From: Vanessa cardui
Lineage: Eukaryota > Arthropoda > Insecta > Lepidoptera > Nymphalidae
Length of the DNA: 64,000 nucleotides
Direction: 5' to 3'
Assembly: GCF_905220365.1 (NCBI RefSeq)
Contig: NC_061133.1
Location: forward strand, 9,910,171 to 9,974,170
Shown: positions 39,701-50,342 of the stretch, piece after piece
Layout: the number at the start of each line of letters is the position of its first letter
Numbering within the stretch: the stretch's first letter is position 1
Notes under the pieces: model-generated
Database searches by the model: none
What the model saw: the letters and a program-made list of their open reading frames with translations, nothing else
Told to the model about the DNA's origin: nothing
Made by a program: the position numbers and the translations under genes

Positions 39701-42700
39701 GATACTAATCTTTCGCTTCGCTTGGCGTAATTTAAATGATGATATTTTTATTTTAAACCAATTTTTAGCAGATTTTATTTCAGTCGTACCGTCCATTATT
39801 GAGAAATAATTAAGCGTTTAATATTTGTAAAATGAACCAATAGTAATATTTATTCGCTCAAAAAAATATATGAAAATGTATTCATTGTATTTATTTATCA
39901 ATGAAATTATGATCGATCAGGAAAACATGTCATAATTTAAGTATTATTGAATATAGCAGACATATCTTAAAACGTGAATGGAATCTTTAATTTAGGAAAA
40001 GATCTCATTGCCGTGCCGGAGTAGACTTAAAATAGCCTTTAAATTATTGTATTAACGTCATTACGGCGTATGAGCGTCATGGTATTATTATAGACAAGTA
40101 CATCAATGAATCTAGTTCAAATGTAAAATTTACATAATCTACGGGCCCTTGAGTCATTAATAATCTGAGCAAAACTAGTTAGTACTCGAAACAGAGCTCG
40201 ACTAAAAAATAGTGTTTTCTTATTACAATCAACTCAATATTTCGAAATTTGGCAATCATAGTTTAGAATACCTGTACCTCAAAAAACACGAATGCGCATT
40301 AACGTCTAATCAGACTGTTATAGTGTAGAAATTACAGTATACCTGATTGCGGACCCAATTTTGTAATATCATCTGCACTTTAACATTGGCCGCGTAACCG
40401 AAAATTGATCAGCGATCTTTATGGACGAAAATAACATGAGTTTATTTCAGGATTTTGTCTCATTTGTCTTACAAAAATATAAAAAGCTTTTTGTGTTATT
40501 TATTGTTAAATTAGGTAGGTAATGTAAATATGTTCTATTAAATCAAATCAAAATAAACTTTATTCAAGTAGGCTTTTACAAGCACTTTTGAATCGTTATT
40601 TTACAATTAAGTGACCTATCACCGTTTCGGAAAATGGATTATACCGAGATGAACCGGCAAGTAACTCAGTAGTTACTCTTATTTAACATTAAAAAAATAC
40701 AAAGTCATGTTAGTTAAATACAATTATTTAAATTAATATATACTGCTTGGAAGCCAATAAGTATTAACTCCACGCTTTTTTATAATCTATAAAATCTTGT
40801 ATCGAATAATATGCTTTTTCTACCAATGTATTTTTTTACTAACGATTTGAATTTACTAAACGGCATTATTATAGACAAGTACACGAGAGAAGACGTGCGG
40901 TTCGAGTGGCGCGAAGTGGCGCCCTGGTTCGGCTTGGCCGGGGAACAGCGGCGCGAGTTTCGTCTCCCCAAATACGTGGTCACATTTGTTACGGACAAAA
41001 GTAAACATATTCGAAATTTTGGTGAAGGTAAATGTATATTTATCGCTTTGCGCTTCAGTTTTCGCCCACCTGTAACAATTTGTAATTAACCTTTATTAAC
41101 GCTATGCGGTATGCTTGCATGACGCTACTTGTGCTTGTTACGAATGAAAAAATATGGGAACTTTAAAACTCTGGGATTATTTATAGTCGTTATTACACTT
41201 GAACTTGAACATTCGTAACTTGCTCAATCGTGTTTTTTTTTATAAATGTGACGTAAGGAGCATGTTTATTAATTCTAATAGAAAGTAGGCAAATAAAAAA
41301 CATAAACCTAAAAATTTGTCTAAAAAAAGAAAAGGTTTTAATGATTTTAAAAAGTGTAGTAAAACGTTTTTGCGCACAGATTCTATTGTAATAGACGCAA
41401 ATATTATTAAGTCATGTACTCACTGAATATCTTGCAAATTGCCGACTCAAATAAATGTAAGCATTTATAATAATGTGTTTTAAGTTGTCAAATATTTATA
41501 ATTTCAATTGTGTAATATTTTTTAATACGTAACAAATTGAACGTTCATCATACTTAGTAACTGAATGCTTTTTATACCATATTATTTGTGACTTTACTCC
41601 TATATTTATCCGATTTCGATCCAAAAAATAAATCCAAACGAAAATTAAATATTGCCAGGTGAGCACTCCGCAGCACGATTGCAAATCAAGCTGTCTCGTG
41701 AACTGCGGGGCTACCTTCTAGAGAGCTACTTGCCTTCCTCCCTCTTTGTCATCATATCTTGGGGCAGCTTCTGTGTCATACCGGAGATTGTACCGGGTCG
41801 AATGGTGCTGCTAGTGACCACTTTGCTCTCATTGGTCACCATGTTTGATACTGTGAGGTTAGTTTAACCTTTATTTTGATATTTATTTAAATCATTACAA
41901 TACTTTATAATTCCTTTGTTATGAAATTAATCTTTCAATTGTGTAATTAATTTGAAGTCTTAAAAAATACAAAACAGAGAGCTAAATCTTTGAGAGACTT
42001 TAAAAATATTTCAATTTAAGTATTATTGGTGTCATTTTCAGCACGAATTCACCCGATGCTCTGGAACTGAAATGCATTGAGGTTTGGCTGATCTCGTGCA
42101 CGATATTCGTGTTCCTTGCGTTGTTAGAATACTTCGTGGTGCTTTTTGGCATCCGATATGACAAGAGTTGGAGTCGACGGCGACAAGACCTTCGGCGCGC
42201 CGCTTCCGCCGCGCAACTCGCGCCGCCTATACATATCAACCATTCACAGGCACGTAATATTAAACAAATATATATTTGCGTACTATAACATACCACGCAA
42301 AGTCCATACTCCAACCAAATTTAATTTAGAGGTAGGTCATGGTTAACCTTGTTCGATCGGGTGTTATCGATAAATCAATGTCGATTATCGATAATAGTGG
42401 ATTGTGTTTGTGAAGAAAAGCGTCTGTGTCTGACTGGTCTATTAAGCATAACGTTTCGTCCCACACTGAATGCAGGCGACCGAGGCGACCATCGCGAATT
42501 ATGCGCGTCAATTACGTATGTCCAAAATTCGTCCAAATATTTTGTGATAAAAAAGAATGCATGTTTTTAATTTAGAAATGCAAAGTGAACAAGTTTCGTC
42601 ATTGTTATCGAGATGTATGCCAGCAAAATTGTTCGACTGTCGATAACTATGGTAAGATTTATTCTAAGCTGCGATAACAGATTCTTACCAAATTTGACAA

Positions 42701-44368
42701 GGCACAATTTGAAGGTCCACGTCCAGTGAAGGTCAGCGTTGAAGGCTAAGGTAAAACCAATTTATAGCATTCATCATTTATGAGGATAGATAGATTGGTA
42801 TTATTAGCAAAATTTAACGTCTTTATATAATTATTGAGTCTCTTTTATTAACCATTCGTGTTTTATATTTTCCGGGAATCAAGTGACGGACAATTTTTTC
42901 TTGTTGTTATTCGTATGTACATAAAGAAAAAAAAATCAGAATGTGTATCTAAAAAACATGCAATACAAAGAACCTAACTTTATAGGTACTGAAATTATCA
43001 CCAATAAAAAATATTACATTCCTTTTAATATTAGTATTAGTATTCGCAGAAATACATATCCATTCAGTAAAGACTCAAGTCGTTTACACGAAATATTATT
43101 CAGCAAGCAGAGATGAAAAAGGCTACAAACTTTCTACTTAAAGAATCCCCTTCTGCTGAAGTGGATTTACGGCCTTTTGTAATCAAATTGTATTTATTAT
43201 GTAATTAAGACTATATTATTTCAACAGAGGTTAAGTACACCAGTTAGCGGTACACCTCAAGGGGGTGTTTTCTCTCCGCAACTCAGTGTAGAAGATGAAG
43301 GTCTGAAGCAACAGTTCTCTCATCAGACCATTCAGAGGGTAAATATTTTTAAAAGCCATAACTACATGAACTCTTTTAGCATTTACGTCTCAACTCAACA
43401 TCTATACGATGGGTAACTTATTATGCATGTAGACATCAAAAGCATTTAATATATTCAATTATAGATGGTGGATTGTTTTAGCCAAACTTTAGCATTAACA
43501 TGCACATGTTTACACGACAACGTAACAAAATATGTTCAATTATTAAGTAGTAAGTATTCATAACTTCATTATGAATTTCATTTACACGGCACCAAGAAAA
43601 ACAGTTGCGCGTTACGCGTACGATATAGGTATGGTCTTTGTTGTTTTTTCTTAAATTAGGCAAACATTTTTAGTTGTCGTCTAAGGAGAGAAGACTTCGA
43701 AGAGACAATAAAGTCGGATGTGAGACGAGAACAGTCAGTAAGGTAAAAAGTTCAATGCACTGTGTGGGTCACGCTAAATGAAGGCATCATAGAAGAACTT
43801 TATGTATTTAGGTCCATCCATGTAGACTAAATTGATTTGAGTGCATAGATAGGCAATAAGCTAGAACTTATAAAATCCGTTAAAAGATTACACAATATTT
43901 TAACTCTATTAGCGCAAAATTTGACTATATATAAAGCTTTATTATCTTCGACTACCTTTTTGTGGCTCAGCTCATACTTAACTAGAAAAAACAAGTACCT
44001 ACACCAATGCTTTTATCGCATTGCACACACAGGTATGTTATGGACGCTAGTAGATTTAAAATTGTAAATTAAAATCGTAGTATGGTTAATAATATAATGC
44101 CAAACACTGAAAAAGGTAAAAACTCCATATTATTTAATTATGTTCTCTTTAGGACTCGCCAATTTTGGACACGATGCCAGGTGATTCGTCTGGAAGTTTC
44201 TTAGTAAGGTTTGCTGCGATGGCCGACCGAGGCGTCATGTTCTGTGGCGCCCAACATGGGGCTCTAGACAAGTTCGCCCTCATGGTATTCCCTATTTGTT
44301 TTATTCTTTTCACTATCATCTACTGGACCACATACCTCAGTGAAGCACACCGAGCGATGCCCGACTAA
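15722..44368 (+). CDS. Cys-loop ligand-gated ion channel (insect orphan anion-channel type)
   Basis: Eleven coding exons chain in phase into 495 residues: 15722-15813, 35823-35890, 38214-38281, 38879-39099, 39486-39568, 40875-41027, 41659-41857, 42042-42249, 43228-43338, 43674-43742 and 44153-44368. A hydrophobic signal peptide opens the protein. The ligand-binding domain has WTPD (about 113-116) and a Cys loop with exactly 13 residues between C157 and C171. Then come TM1 (about 247-268), TM2 (273-294), TM3 (305-327), a basic cytoplasmic loop and TM4 (465-486) near the C terminus. TM2 begins VPGRM: Pro at -2', no Glu at -1' and Leu at 9' fit a chloride channel. The VPGRM and TNSP motifs resemble the orphan insect group with pHCl-2/Hodor and CG12344 rather than GABA, glutamate or histamine receptors; this placement is from memory. 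The ligand may be pH or a metal ion, which is inference. Intron 1 is 20 kb and hosts a retroelement. Intron 8 is GC-AG, and exon 6 has two in-frame donors. Confidence 0.88.
18380..18665 (+). mobile_element. Poly-A SINE family copy
   Basis: Carries the family motifs 'taccacccactcaacatt', 'ccgccaaacagcagtact' and 'gagccagtgtaact', and ends near 'cgtctaccaat' in an A-rich tail. Moderately diverged. The AT stretch just upstream (about 18243-18370) contains another fragment resembling the 3' end of a non-LTR element. Confidence 0.8.
19407..19783 (+). repeat. 5' LTR of the errantivirus-like element
   Basis: 377 bases. A TATA-like segment (GTATATAAATATG, near 19608) and an AATAAA signal near 19720 serve transcription start and polyadenylation. 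A 49-base segment occurs twice within the LTR (19421-19469 and 19532-19580, period 111), differing by about one base. That duplication could be an enhancer-like repeat. The 86-codon frame starting upstream is LTR sequence. Confidence 0.93.
19784..19800 (+). promoter_or_regulatory. tRNA primer-binding site
   Basis: TGGCGCAGTCGGTAGGA starts right at the end of the 5' LTR and is complementary to a tRNA 3' end including CCA. From memory, insect errantiviruses of the 17.6/297 type use a similar serine-tRNA site. Confidence 0.75.
20144..20734 (+). CDS. gag: Gag of the errantivirus-like element, internally shortened
   Basis: From the first good ATG (20144) it codes for 196 residues; the frame is open further upstream but without ATG. 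The N-terminal half carries the errantivirus capsid signature (LVPEFDGNP, then a LSRCALLNGI segment) up to the LSQGS motif. The reading then passes straight into a Tyr-, Asp- and Glu-rich tail. The second half of the capsid found in related elements is missing, so I infer an in-frame internal deletion near 20460-20490. No CCHC knuckle is visible, as usual in this group. The last 50 bases overlap pol, whose frame opens at 20683, and a T5 run at 20698-20702 could serve a -1 shift. Gag would form the particle core. Confidence 0.75.
   Translation: MSELDTIYKALRLVPEFDGNPNVLTRFLKLCDQLVGQFCSDSSSELSRCALLNGILNKVTGSAARLINSNGIPSDWQGIRTALVNNFADQRDETALYNDLAILSQGSKSGNPPPTNYFKSKEVNYNSFIDNSIYDEYADYYDPYYDISEYVEYQQPYEYSVQEPLENCTETPQVEADSVKTNEQDFSKDRKSDTLK
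20791..24348 (+). CDS. pol: Pol polyprotein: protease, reverse transcriptase, RNase H, integrase
   Basis: The frame is open from 20683, in -1 relation to gag; the first ATG is 20791, giving 1185 residues. In order: aspartic protease (LIDTGA, residue about 4-9), reverse transcriptase with the YLDDIIVFS catalytic motif (about 418), RNase H (TTDASNLAIGAVLSQ), and an integrase with an HHCC zinc domain and a DDE core (HLDLF, ITDNGPEF and NGMIERFHN). All catalytic motifs are present without stops. It copies the RNA genome and inserts the cDNA. The final 25 or so residues are read from env sequence in another frame, so the natural C terminus was replaced by a deletion junction near 24270. Confidence 0.93.
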   Translation: MKLLIDTGANQSFLCPEVVERYYSNLPVNYDPFEVKNIHATSRNYYSITLPSFKEFNDSDNTTFYIYKFHDYFDGLIGTDLLDKWEAVIDYKNKLLKTKTASNPIKVYDSRNANLYEDIIPANTSKLLRIPINIHDGHAFIEEQTVSNCIIGECLTTVSNNRGIVEVTNPSRSDVIFSMDRAISAEMYNVQCTPANKQQDRIKEVISRLRTDHLNIEERTNLELLCAQYADVFYLEGEPLTFTNKVKHSIKTTDEVPVYTKSYRYPYVHRQEVQEQIGKMLEQGIIRPSNSAWSSPIWVVAKKADASGKAKWRIVVDFRKLNEKTVDDKYPIPNIADVLDKLGNCQYFTTLDLASGFYQVEMNPQDIPKTAFNVEHGHFEFLRMPMGLKNSPSTFQRVMDNVLRELQNTICLVYLDDIIVFSTSLQEHIINLEKVFKKLRESNFKIQMDKSEFLKLETAYLGHVISKDGIKPNPDKISAIKNYPLPNTRTEIKRFLGLLGYYRKFIPDFAKITKPLTQCLKKGSKIVQDQNYIQCFEKCKTLLVNDPILQYPDFSKEFILTTDASNLAIGAVLSQGPIGSDKPIAYASRTLNSSEINYSTIEKELLAIVWATKYFRPYLFGRKFKIMTDHRPLQWVMNMKEPNSRLTRWRLRLSEYDYTVIYKPGKINSNADALSRIEIHNEESSSIVVNISDKSDSERTRSIDSRTDSIHSDAESPILEVPITDDPLNKFSRQIVFNVVGDIKSRPHITHPFETYTKTCIQISKSNLEQDVIDAIKEYVTPRIKTGILINPPLEMYKIIPVIQKYFKNSAMNLVLSKLEVENVKDYLKQQEIIKNYHEGKTNHRGINECCLALSKRYFWPKMKNQVTKFINECLICGQAKYDRNPVRPRYEIVPPPTKPMEVVHLDLFSVDSNKYLTIIDAFSKYAQAYSLRDATAVSVVQALLKFSSHHGMALKYITDNGPEFTNQLFSEFIKLHKIEHHRICPNTPNENGMIERFHNTLLEHLRILKLEHRNESVTNLMTYAVMAYNSSIHSFTKCRPIEIITGHLDPRDPLDMNITEHLLQEYILDHRKRMLKVYEIINETALQRRTEITENINRNGIKNKTYAPDQRIYVRNPLANRQKLAARYTNDTVVTDLPIHIYTKRKRGPVPKSRLKRVPNLRKFRLYGRTKVRKCHCYSTKERK
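24260..25618 (+). pseudogene. env: Env remnant, front half missing
   Basis: An open frame in a third register runs from 24260 to the stop at 25618 and overlaps the end of pol. It has the helical region, cysteines and C-terminal transmembrane segment (about 25427-25490, followed by a basic anchor and a hydrophilic tail) of the transmembrane subunit of errantivirus envelope proteins, a family related to baculovirus fusion proteins. There is no signal peptide, surface subunit, cleavage site or fusion peptide, and no good start codon, so the product cannot reach the secretory pathway. I infer one deletion that removed the env start. Domain identity rests on remembered family features. Confidence 0.7.
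25640..26016 (+). repeat. 3' LTR of the errantivirus-like element
   Basis: 377 bases, identical to the 5' LTR as far as I can read. It is preceded by a purine-rich tract (GCGGAGGGAG, about 25630-25639) that would prime plus-strand synthesis. It contains an intact TATA-like segment and an AATAAA signal that could end or start transcripts within the host intron. Confidence 0.93.
30824..31126 (+). repeat. Dispersed repeat shared with 61188-61438
   Basis: Both copies open with 'aatttcagtagttcggga' and close with 'aataatgtgatataaat'. This copy carries about 55 extra AT-rich bases in its second half. No ORF. Family not recognised. Confidence 0.85.
31745..32007 (+). mobile_element. tRNA-headed SINE, degraded head
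   Basis: Box B (GGTTCAAACCC) and the body through the GTT tail are clear, but part of the box-A region is lost. No clear target duplication, so an older copy than 12287-12587. Confidence 0.85.
35421..35560 (+). repeat. Dispersed repeat fragment
   Basis: 'aacctttattcaaaatgg' to 'gaaactcagcggaata' resembles a widespread lepidopteran repeat, probably the 3' end of a non-LTR element. A related but different fragment lies at about 40541-40690. Assignment from memory. Confidence 0.5.
37179..37481 (-). mobile_element. tRNA-headed SINE with 10-bp target duplication
   Basis: Minus-strand copy in intron 2 of the channel gene. CTATAATTAA is repeated at 37169-37178 and 37482-37491. Box A and box B are intact at its right end, and its tail is made of TTAC units in place of GTT. 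A 71-codon reading frame over it is not a gene. A partial poly-A SINE follows at about 37640-37740. Confidence 0.92.
37895..38040 (-). repeat. Dispersed repeat, reverse copy of the 3395-3632 family
   Basis: Complement of the phrases seen at 3395-3632. It lies in intron 2, about 170 bases before exon 3 of the channel gene. Confidence 0.6.
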
Positions 44369-46981
44369 TGTGACATTGTGTAGAGTGCCGACTCGGTATA
44401 AGACAATTGTAAATATTAGATAAGCTGCTAGATACTTTATTAACGTTTGACCCATTGTTAATGACGATTTATTAGTTAAGTTTATATAAATTTTATTAAA
44501 AATCGTTAAATTGTTTTATAGAATACATAAGTTTATTTAAAACGTTGCAATATATTCATTGTCTTGATATATTTTAATAGTTATGACGAAATAACAGAAA
44601 TTTATTATACAATCATTATACATATAATATGGCCAGGAGAAATGCAATAATTTAAAAAAGCAATAACTAAATATACCACTGTTATTTTCTTGTAATTAAA
44701 ATATTTGTAGATTGATCTACTTAAATAAAAACTGTACTACCATTTTCTAAGATAGTCTTAACTATCTGAAATGTAATTATATCGAAGAAGTTTTTAATAT
44801 TCGTGACTCGTTCTTATGCTGATGAAATGAAAGTCATGTGAGTGCCTAATGTTAATACTTTTAATAACGCTTTGACTATCCGTCCTATTGTACAGTTCTG
44901 AATTTAAAATATGGTCAGATTTGAAGATCTTACTTGTTTCTTTTCTAATTTATTTGTAGAGTGAAATGTCAGTCCAAAAGAATTAGTATCCATTTTGGCA
45001 TAGGTACTTATTCTATCAGCTTTTACTTTAACATAATTATGTGCAGAATGAATTTTTATCTCCTTGTTTTTTTACTATAAATGACATATTTACTAGTCCT
45101 AATTACGACTTTATTCAGTTAGACGAAATGAAGCAATTCTCGTTCAGCGAAATATATGATTCATCATCATCGAGTGATTTTTGCAAGTTTTCATAAAAAG
45201 TGAATTAACGAATTTTTGGTAGATCTTTGTATTGACAACGATTGATATATGAATAAATCCTATATGTATAGTTTTAGTATTTATTAATGTATAGATTACA
45301 AACATAAGTCTACATTAAAGATTTTGCCTTAAAATATCACACGACATTGGGACCATTTGAGCTCAGTAGATTACTAGAACATCACGCCTTATTACTGTGC
45401 CTTTCGCTTTACATAAATATATCATAATAGGCTTAAAACAATTTTAGACCCATACTTTTAACATTGTATTTTCTAATCATATGGATCACTCGCCATCAGC
45501 TTAAACAAATTAAAAAGCTCCATGAGTTTGACAATATCTTACACAATCGTAGAAAACAAAACGTTCGGTGTATATAATATACAAAGAACGTGTACATAAC
45601 AATTTCATACTTGTCAAAACTATTTTATATGCACATATCAATATTTAAAAATAAGTACTCTACAGGATATCTATTAAAACGGATATAAATAATAAATGTT
45701 TATTTTTTTTAATCAAATATTATTATTTAGTAAAACCTAAATTAAATAGCGCATATGATGCTATTTTTTTAAAACGATATTTTATGCTAGTCAAATGTAA
45801 TTAATTCAAATGTAAATAAGCTTGTCTTAAACTTATTTATTGCTATTATTTGTTGACTTTTGCCTCCGTGGCTTATTAAGGCACAAATATTTTTTATGCA
45901 CAAAGTTTCAATTTCATTGTTTCACTACGGATATAGACTAAATACAAAATCTGTACCTGTCAGATCACAATGACATTTTTGATCTCTAGAGACATTATTT
46001 TTATTAATCACATTATCACACCATAAAAGAAATGAAGCGATTATTTTTAATGTACCCTATTAACTATTTATATAAAATCAACAATTACTAATAAGTATAG
46101 TACGACACAAATTAGATGTAGCATCGGAAAATGCAATGGAATGAAAATAAAACCGATTACTGCCAATTTACACGACCAATAGAAATAGCTCCCTATCGCG
46201 CCATTCGACGCTATTGGTTGCTATAGATTCAAGCGTTAGAGAAAGCAAGTGCATGTAAATCGACGCGTCAAATTGACGAATATATTAGGTCATGTGATAT
46301 TACAAGTTATTACGTTTATGTAAAGATCATATTCCCATCAGAAATAAATTTTGATAATTTGGGATAGCGTACTTAATTCGGATGTGATCGGTTTTACGAA
46401 TTTGGCCGATGCGACATCTATGTTGTGTCGTACTATATGTATATCAATTTAATATAAAACCTCATTCAAAAAAAAAATTTGGATTGTTTGTTTCATAGTA
46501 ATTAAAGTATCAATGTCAAGTAAACATGTTTCTGCATCGGCTATTTATTTAATTACAGTTTCAATAAGTGTTGAAAGTTTGAATGTAGGTTATCATTTAA
46601 TTTAATGTAAAAGTTTGCATTTCTTTATGAAAGATGTATAATAAAAAGATATCTATTATATGCATATTAAAAAATCATGAGACATGATATTGCCCGCAAC
46701 TTATTATTTACCTATAAATATTGCCTCTTAAATATTCACTTATTAAATAAATGAATCTGTTTTGTGTTTAAAAAATTATATTATAAGTTGAATACTGTTA
46801 TGTGAACAGTAGTAAATAAAATGAAGTTTTCAATTAGACAATACATATTGTATGTGTAAATAATAGTTGAAATAAAAGACATTATTTTAAATAAATTACA
46901 ATATATTTTATTATTTCACCCTAAAATTGCAATAATACTTATCGCAACATGTACATATCTACATTACTTTGTTTTCCTATT
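44369..46981. other. Spacer between channel gene and ATP23
   Basis: AT-rich; the channel 3' untranslated region presumably lies in its first few hundred bases (ATTAAA-type signals near 44494). It contains one inverted-repeat element (46096-46437). TTTATT at about 46899-46906 would be the AATAAA signal of the minus-strand ATP23 transcript. Otherwise nothing seen. Confidence 0.6.
46096..46437. mobile_element. MITE-like element with about 30-bp terminal inverted repeats
   Basis: The left end (TAGTACGACACAA and on to GCATCGG) is repeated in reverse at the right end with only a few mismatches, flanked by TA on both sides. It is 342 bases and has no ORF. TA flanks suggest a Tc1/mariner-type mobilising transposase; that is inference. 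Confidence 0.8.
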
Positions 46982-48493
46982 TTACAAATCATATCCATAG
47001 TAAGATGCTTCTCGGTAAGCACGCTCCATATCCTCCGAATTTCTCCTTATTCTTCTTCCTATGGGCTCCAAGTCATTGTAACACTTTGGAAATACTTTTT
47101 CTATGACATCAACAGCCTCTGCCTTTCCAATCTGACGCACAGCAAGTACTGAGTATAGTGCTTTTGTTTTAACACAATCCTGCAAGAAAAATAATGATAA
47201 TTTAAAAAAGTATTGTCAATTATGATCATTTTTCCTTTATTCTACACAAAAAAGTCCAGTGTAAAAGATATAAATAAATAGAAATTGTAGACAATAAAAG
47301 CAAAGATTTAGGATTAATTGAAGTATACAGGATTATTATGATATATACAGGACATAACATATTATATTTATTTTCATAGTCATAGTTGACTATGTAGTTT
47401 TTAAATGTTTTAAAAACTCTTCAGGACATCAACATTATACAGTAACAGTGCAAAAATATAACACTTCTTGGCCAAGGGATTCTTTTCCTTTTAGAATGAA
47501 GTTAGGATAACACTGCTCCAATATTGGTTTGTGGGTTCACATGTGGCTGAATTTCATTAAAATTACCCAAGTGATACAACTATACTATTGCACTATACTA
47601 TAAAAATATTAAACTTTGTATAATCTATACACTTGTCAATTCTTTAATGCTATATAGTTGAAGCATACCTGGTGAGCTTGTTTAATTTTTGTCAAAGATG
47701 CATCACCTTGTGACCAGGCACTGGCAAATGAACAATGCGTAAGGTTGGCAGCTCTGATTTCAGTGCATGCAAGATGTTCCATATTCTTGAAATCTAGTTC
47801 ATTACGGCAGTAGTCGAACATGTGTATCATCTCATGAGTCAACACTCCTTGCACCATACCCTTCCGTGTTGATACATTTTGACATACCACAATCTTAAAA
47901 AATCCAAAAAAAATATTAAGACTGATTTCAATGTAAGTCAATACATCTAATGTATAGTAAATTAAAAGAAAAAGTACCTGGTTTAATTGTGGGTCATACC
48001 CACCACTCACTGAATAATCACACACCTCACAAGATATATGCCGTCTTATATCAACAGGGCTACAAAAAAATTCACATGTTAATAATTAGAGCCATGTTTG
48101 TAATTAAATATTCACATACATAATAGATTCACTTCAACTAACCAACCAGAGCTCTTAAGTGCTGCCAGCATCACTTTTACAATAGGACCTATAAAGCATA
48201 TTATTTATGATTAGTTTTGTTCATTTCCATTTTCAAATTTCAAGAATGAAATAGAAAAGTTGTTTTTTTATTCAAACAAATCAATGATACTTACTTTCCT
48301 TTATACAACTGTACACATTCTTCTCACATTTGATTTTTTCAATACCTTCTTTTCCCTCTTTACCCATCAACACGTTAGTAATAGTTGGTTTAAATGTTCC
48401 TCGTCTTTCTGGATACAAATCATAACCCCAAGATTCTTTCTTTTCATTATTGTTTTCATCTTGTTTTGATGGTTCTTCATTTTGACTAGACAT
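46982..48493 (-). CDS. ATP23: Mitochondrial inner-membrane metalloprotease ATP23
   Basis: Five exons on the minus strand, in transcript order: 48493-48295, 48188-48143, 48059-47978, 47893-47669 and 47179-46982. Phases match at each junction and yield 249 residues, near the family length. The zinc-protease motif HEMIH is at residues 129-133, preceded by the family pattern ISCEVC and SGGYDP, and followed by HLACTEIRAANL and a C-terminal ECCFND-like segment (KCYNDLEPIGRR). In yeast, Atp23 processes the Atp6 precursor and helps ATP synthase assembly in the intermembrane space, and it also degrades Ups1; the vertebrate protein is also called XRCC6BP1. The N-terminal 45 residues are polar and family-variable. 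Intron 1 donor GTAAGT and intron 2 donor GTTAGT are good. The gene is transcribed divergently from the methyltransferase gene 1.85 kb away. Confidence 0.95.
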
Positions 48494-50342
48494 TAAATTT
48501 TATATATTATTTTACAAATGACTTTAATCAGATCAGTATTAAGTACTTAGTACTTGATATACAAAACTTTATTAAAGTTTAGGTTACAAGTAGGTAATAG
48601 ATGAAATTTGTTGTCCCGTCCGTTCCTTTAATAATTTGACATATGTCAATTGACAATGACACTGACACATTATTTTTTAAGCTTAACAAATCGTCTTGAA
48701 AAAGGCAAAAGTGTTCTACATACAGCTCATAACATGTTCATCTAAGTTATATTTCTGCTATTGTCATGATGTTTTTTTTTCTTAATTTTGTAAATATAAA
48801 ATATTTTCGATTTCAACTCAATGCAATCCAGTAATTGAATTGGTCATTATTAAGAAAAAAAGGATGGTGGTAGAATGAAAATCAATTGTTTGATGTTGAA
48901 GTATTACAAAAAGACTAGGAAGATAAGTTCTTGCTTAAGCACGTTCATCTCGAATCAAATTCATAAAGTACGATTAATACAGATATACTTTTAAAATTTG
49001 ATAATAATTATATTTCAGCTTTCGGAGGCTTTCAGACCTAAAACTGAGATAATGATGTGTTTTAAAAAGAATTCAGAATTATTTAAAAATAATCATTGAA
49101 GCAATGATAGTAAGGGGAATGGACTGAATACTTATAACAGGACGAGTAAGAATTTTGAAAAATAAAATACCGAATTGTATTTTTTCTAACGGTTATTGTA
49201 GGTAAAGGAATTTGAAAACAAAATAATGAAATGAAATAACAATAAATTAATTGGTCTTATAAGTTCAATTGTAGACTTATACTTTTATTCAACCTGTCAG
49301 TAGTTCAAAAAAGGAGGAGGTTATCAATTCATCGGAATATATTTTTTTATGTATGTTCTCCGATTACTCGAAGACACGTGGACTGATGTTAAAAATTATT
49401 TTTTTGTCTGAAAGGTGGCACCTTCTAGTTGGTCCCATATTAATTAGAACAGGTTCTGATTATGTGATCCTGGAGAAATCGAGGGGAACCCTCATATTTT
49501 ATAGGCACATGTACCATGTTTTACACATATTCTGAAGTTATATTGGCAATCATAATATTATACTGCTGAGCTGATGATGGAAGGTGTAAGTCCTCAATTA
49601 CTAAGAGTTAGGAAATAGTTATTTGAACATTAATATATGGAATTATACTCCTCTTCGTAGCTTTTATGAAGAGAAGTACAGGTTCACTAGACATTTCTTT
49701 TCTTAGGTTTGTTATTGTTTGGTATATCATGCTCCAGACATAAGTTTTATTGAAATAGGTTCAGTGCTAATTGAAAAAAACAACAAATAACCATTTGTTA
49801 CATAAGAACTTTTAATTTCTATTATGAGAAAATAACACTAAAAAGAGTAAAATAAAATATTTAAAAAAAAGTCGGACGATTTTGAGTGAAAAACAAAATG
49901 TAGAAATATTTACATACGATCGGCCGATTTCAATAATACGTGTTAAATCAAATTATTTTATTACTTTTTTAGTGATCACTTTGAAGTCGGTGTTATTTTT
50001 TTTATATATTTTTTCGTAGTCAAATTTTTATTTTTCCCAAAAATACTGTTTTTAACAAAATATAGTACATCCTACTGCCTAAGTGCCAAACATTCGAAAC
50101 TTTCAAAACTTTTGACATTCTGTCATCTTATCACTACATTTGTATTGTAATATTTGTAATTAATAATAAAGTAAAAACACAAAATATAATGAGCTATAAA
50201 TATATTGGCATATTAATGTTTACGACATTTATAAGCACAACTTGTCAACACAAATTTAACATTTAATATTCACATGTAAATTGCTTGAATAGGTTAGAAT
50301 TTAAGCATACATTGTATTTAACCAAAACAAAAAAAAAAAACA
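48494..50342. other. Divergent spacer between ATP23 and EEF2KMT
   Basis: AT-rich, with promoter regions of both genes at its two ends. A minor palindromic stretch (TGTCAATTGACA) lies near 48644-48655, about 150 bases upstream of the ATP23 start. No exon or recognisable repeat seen in the middle. Confidence 0.6.
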
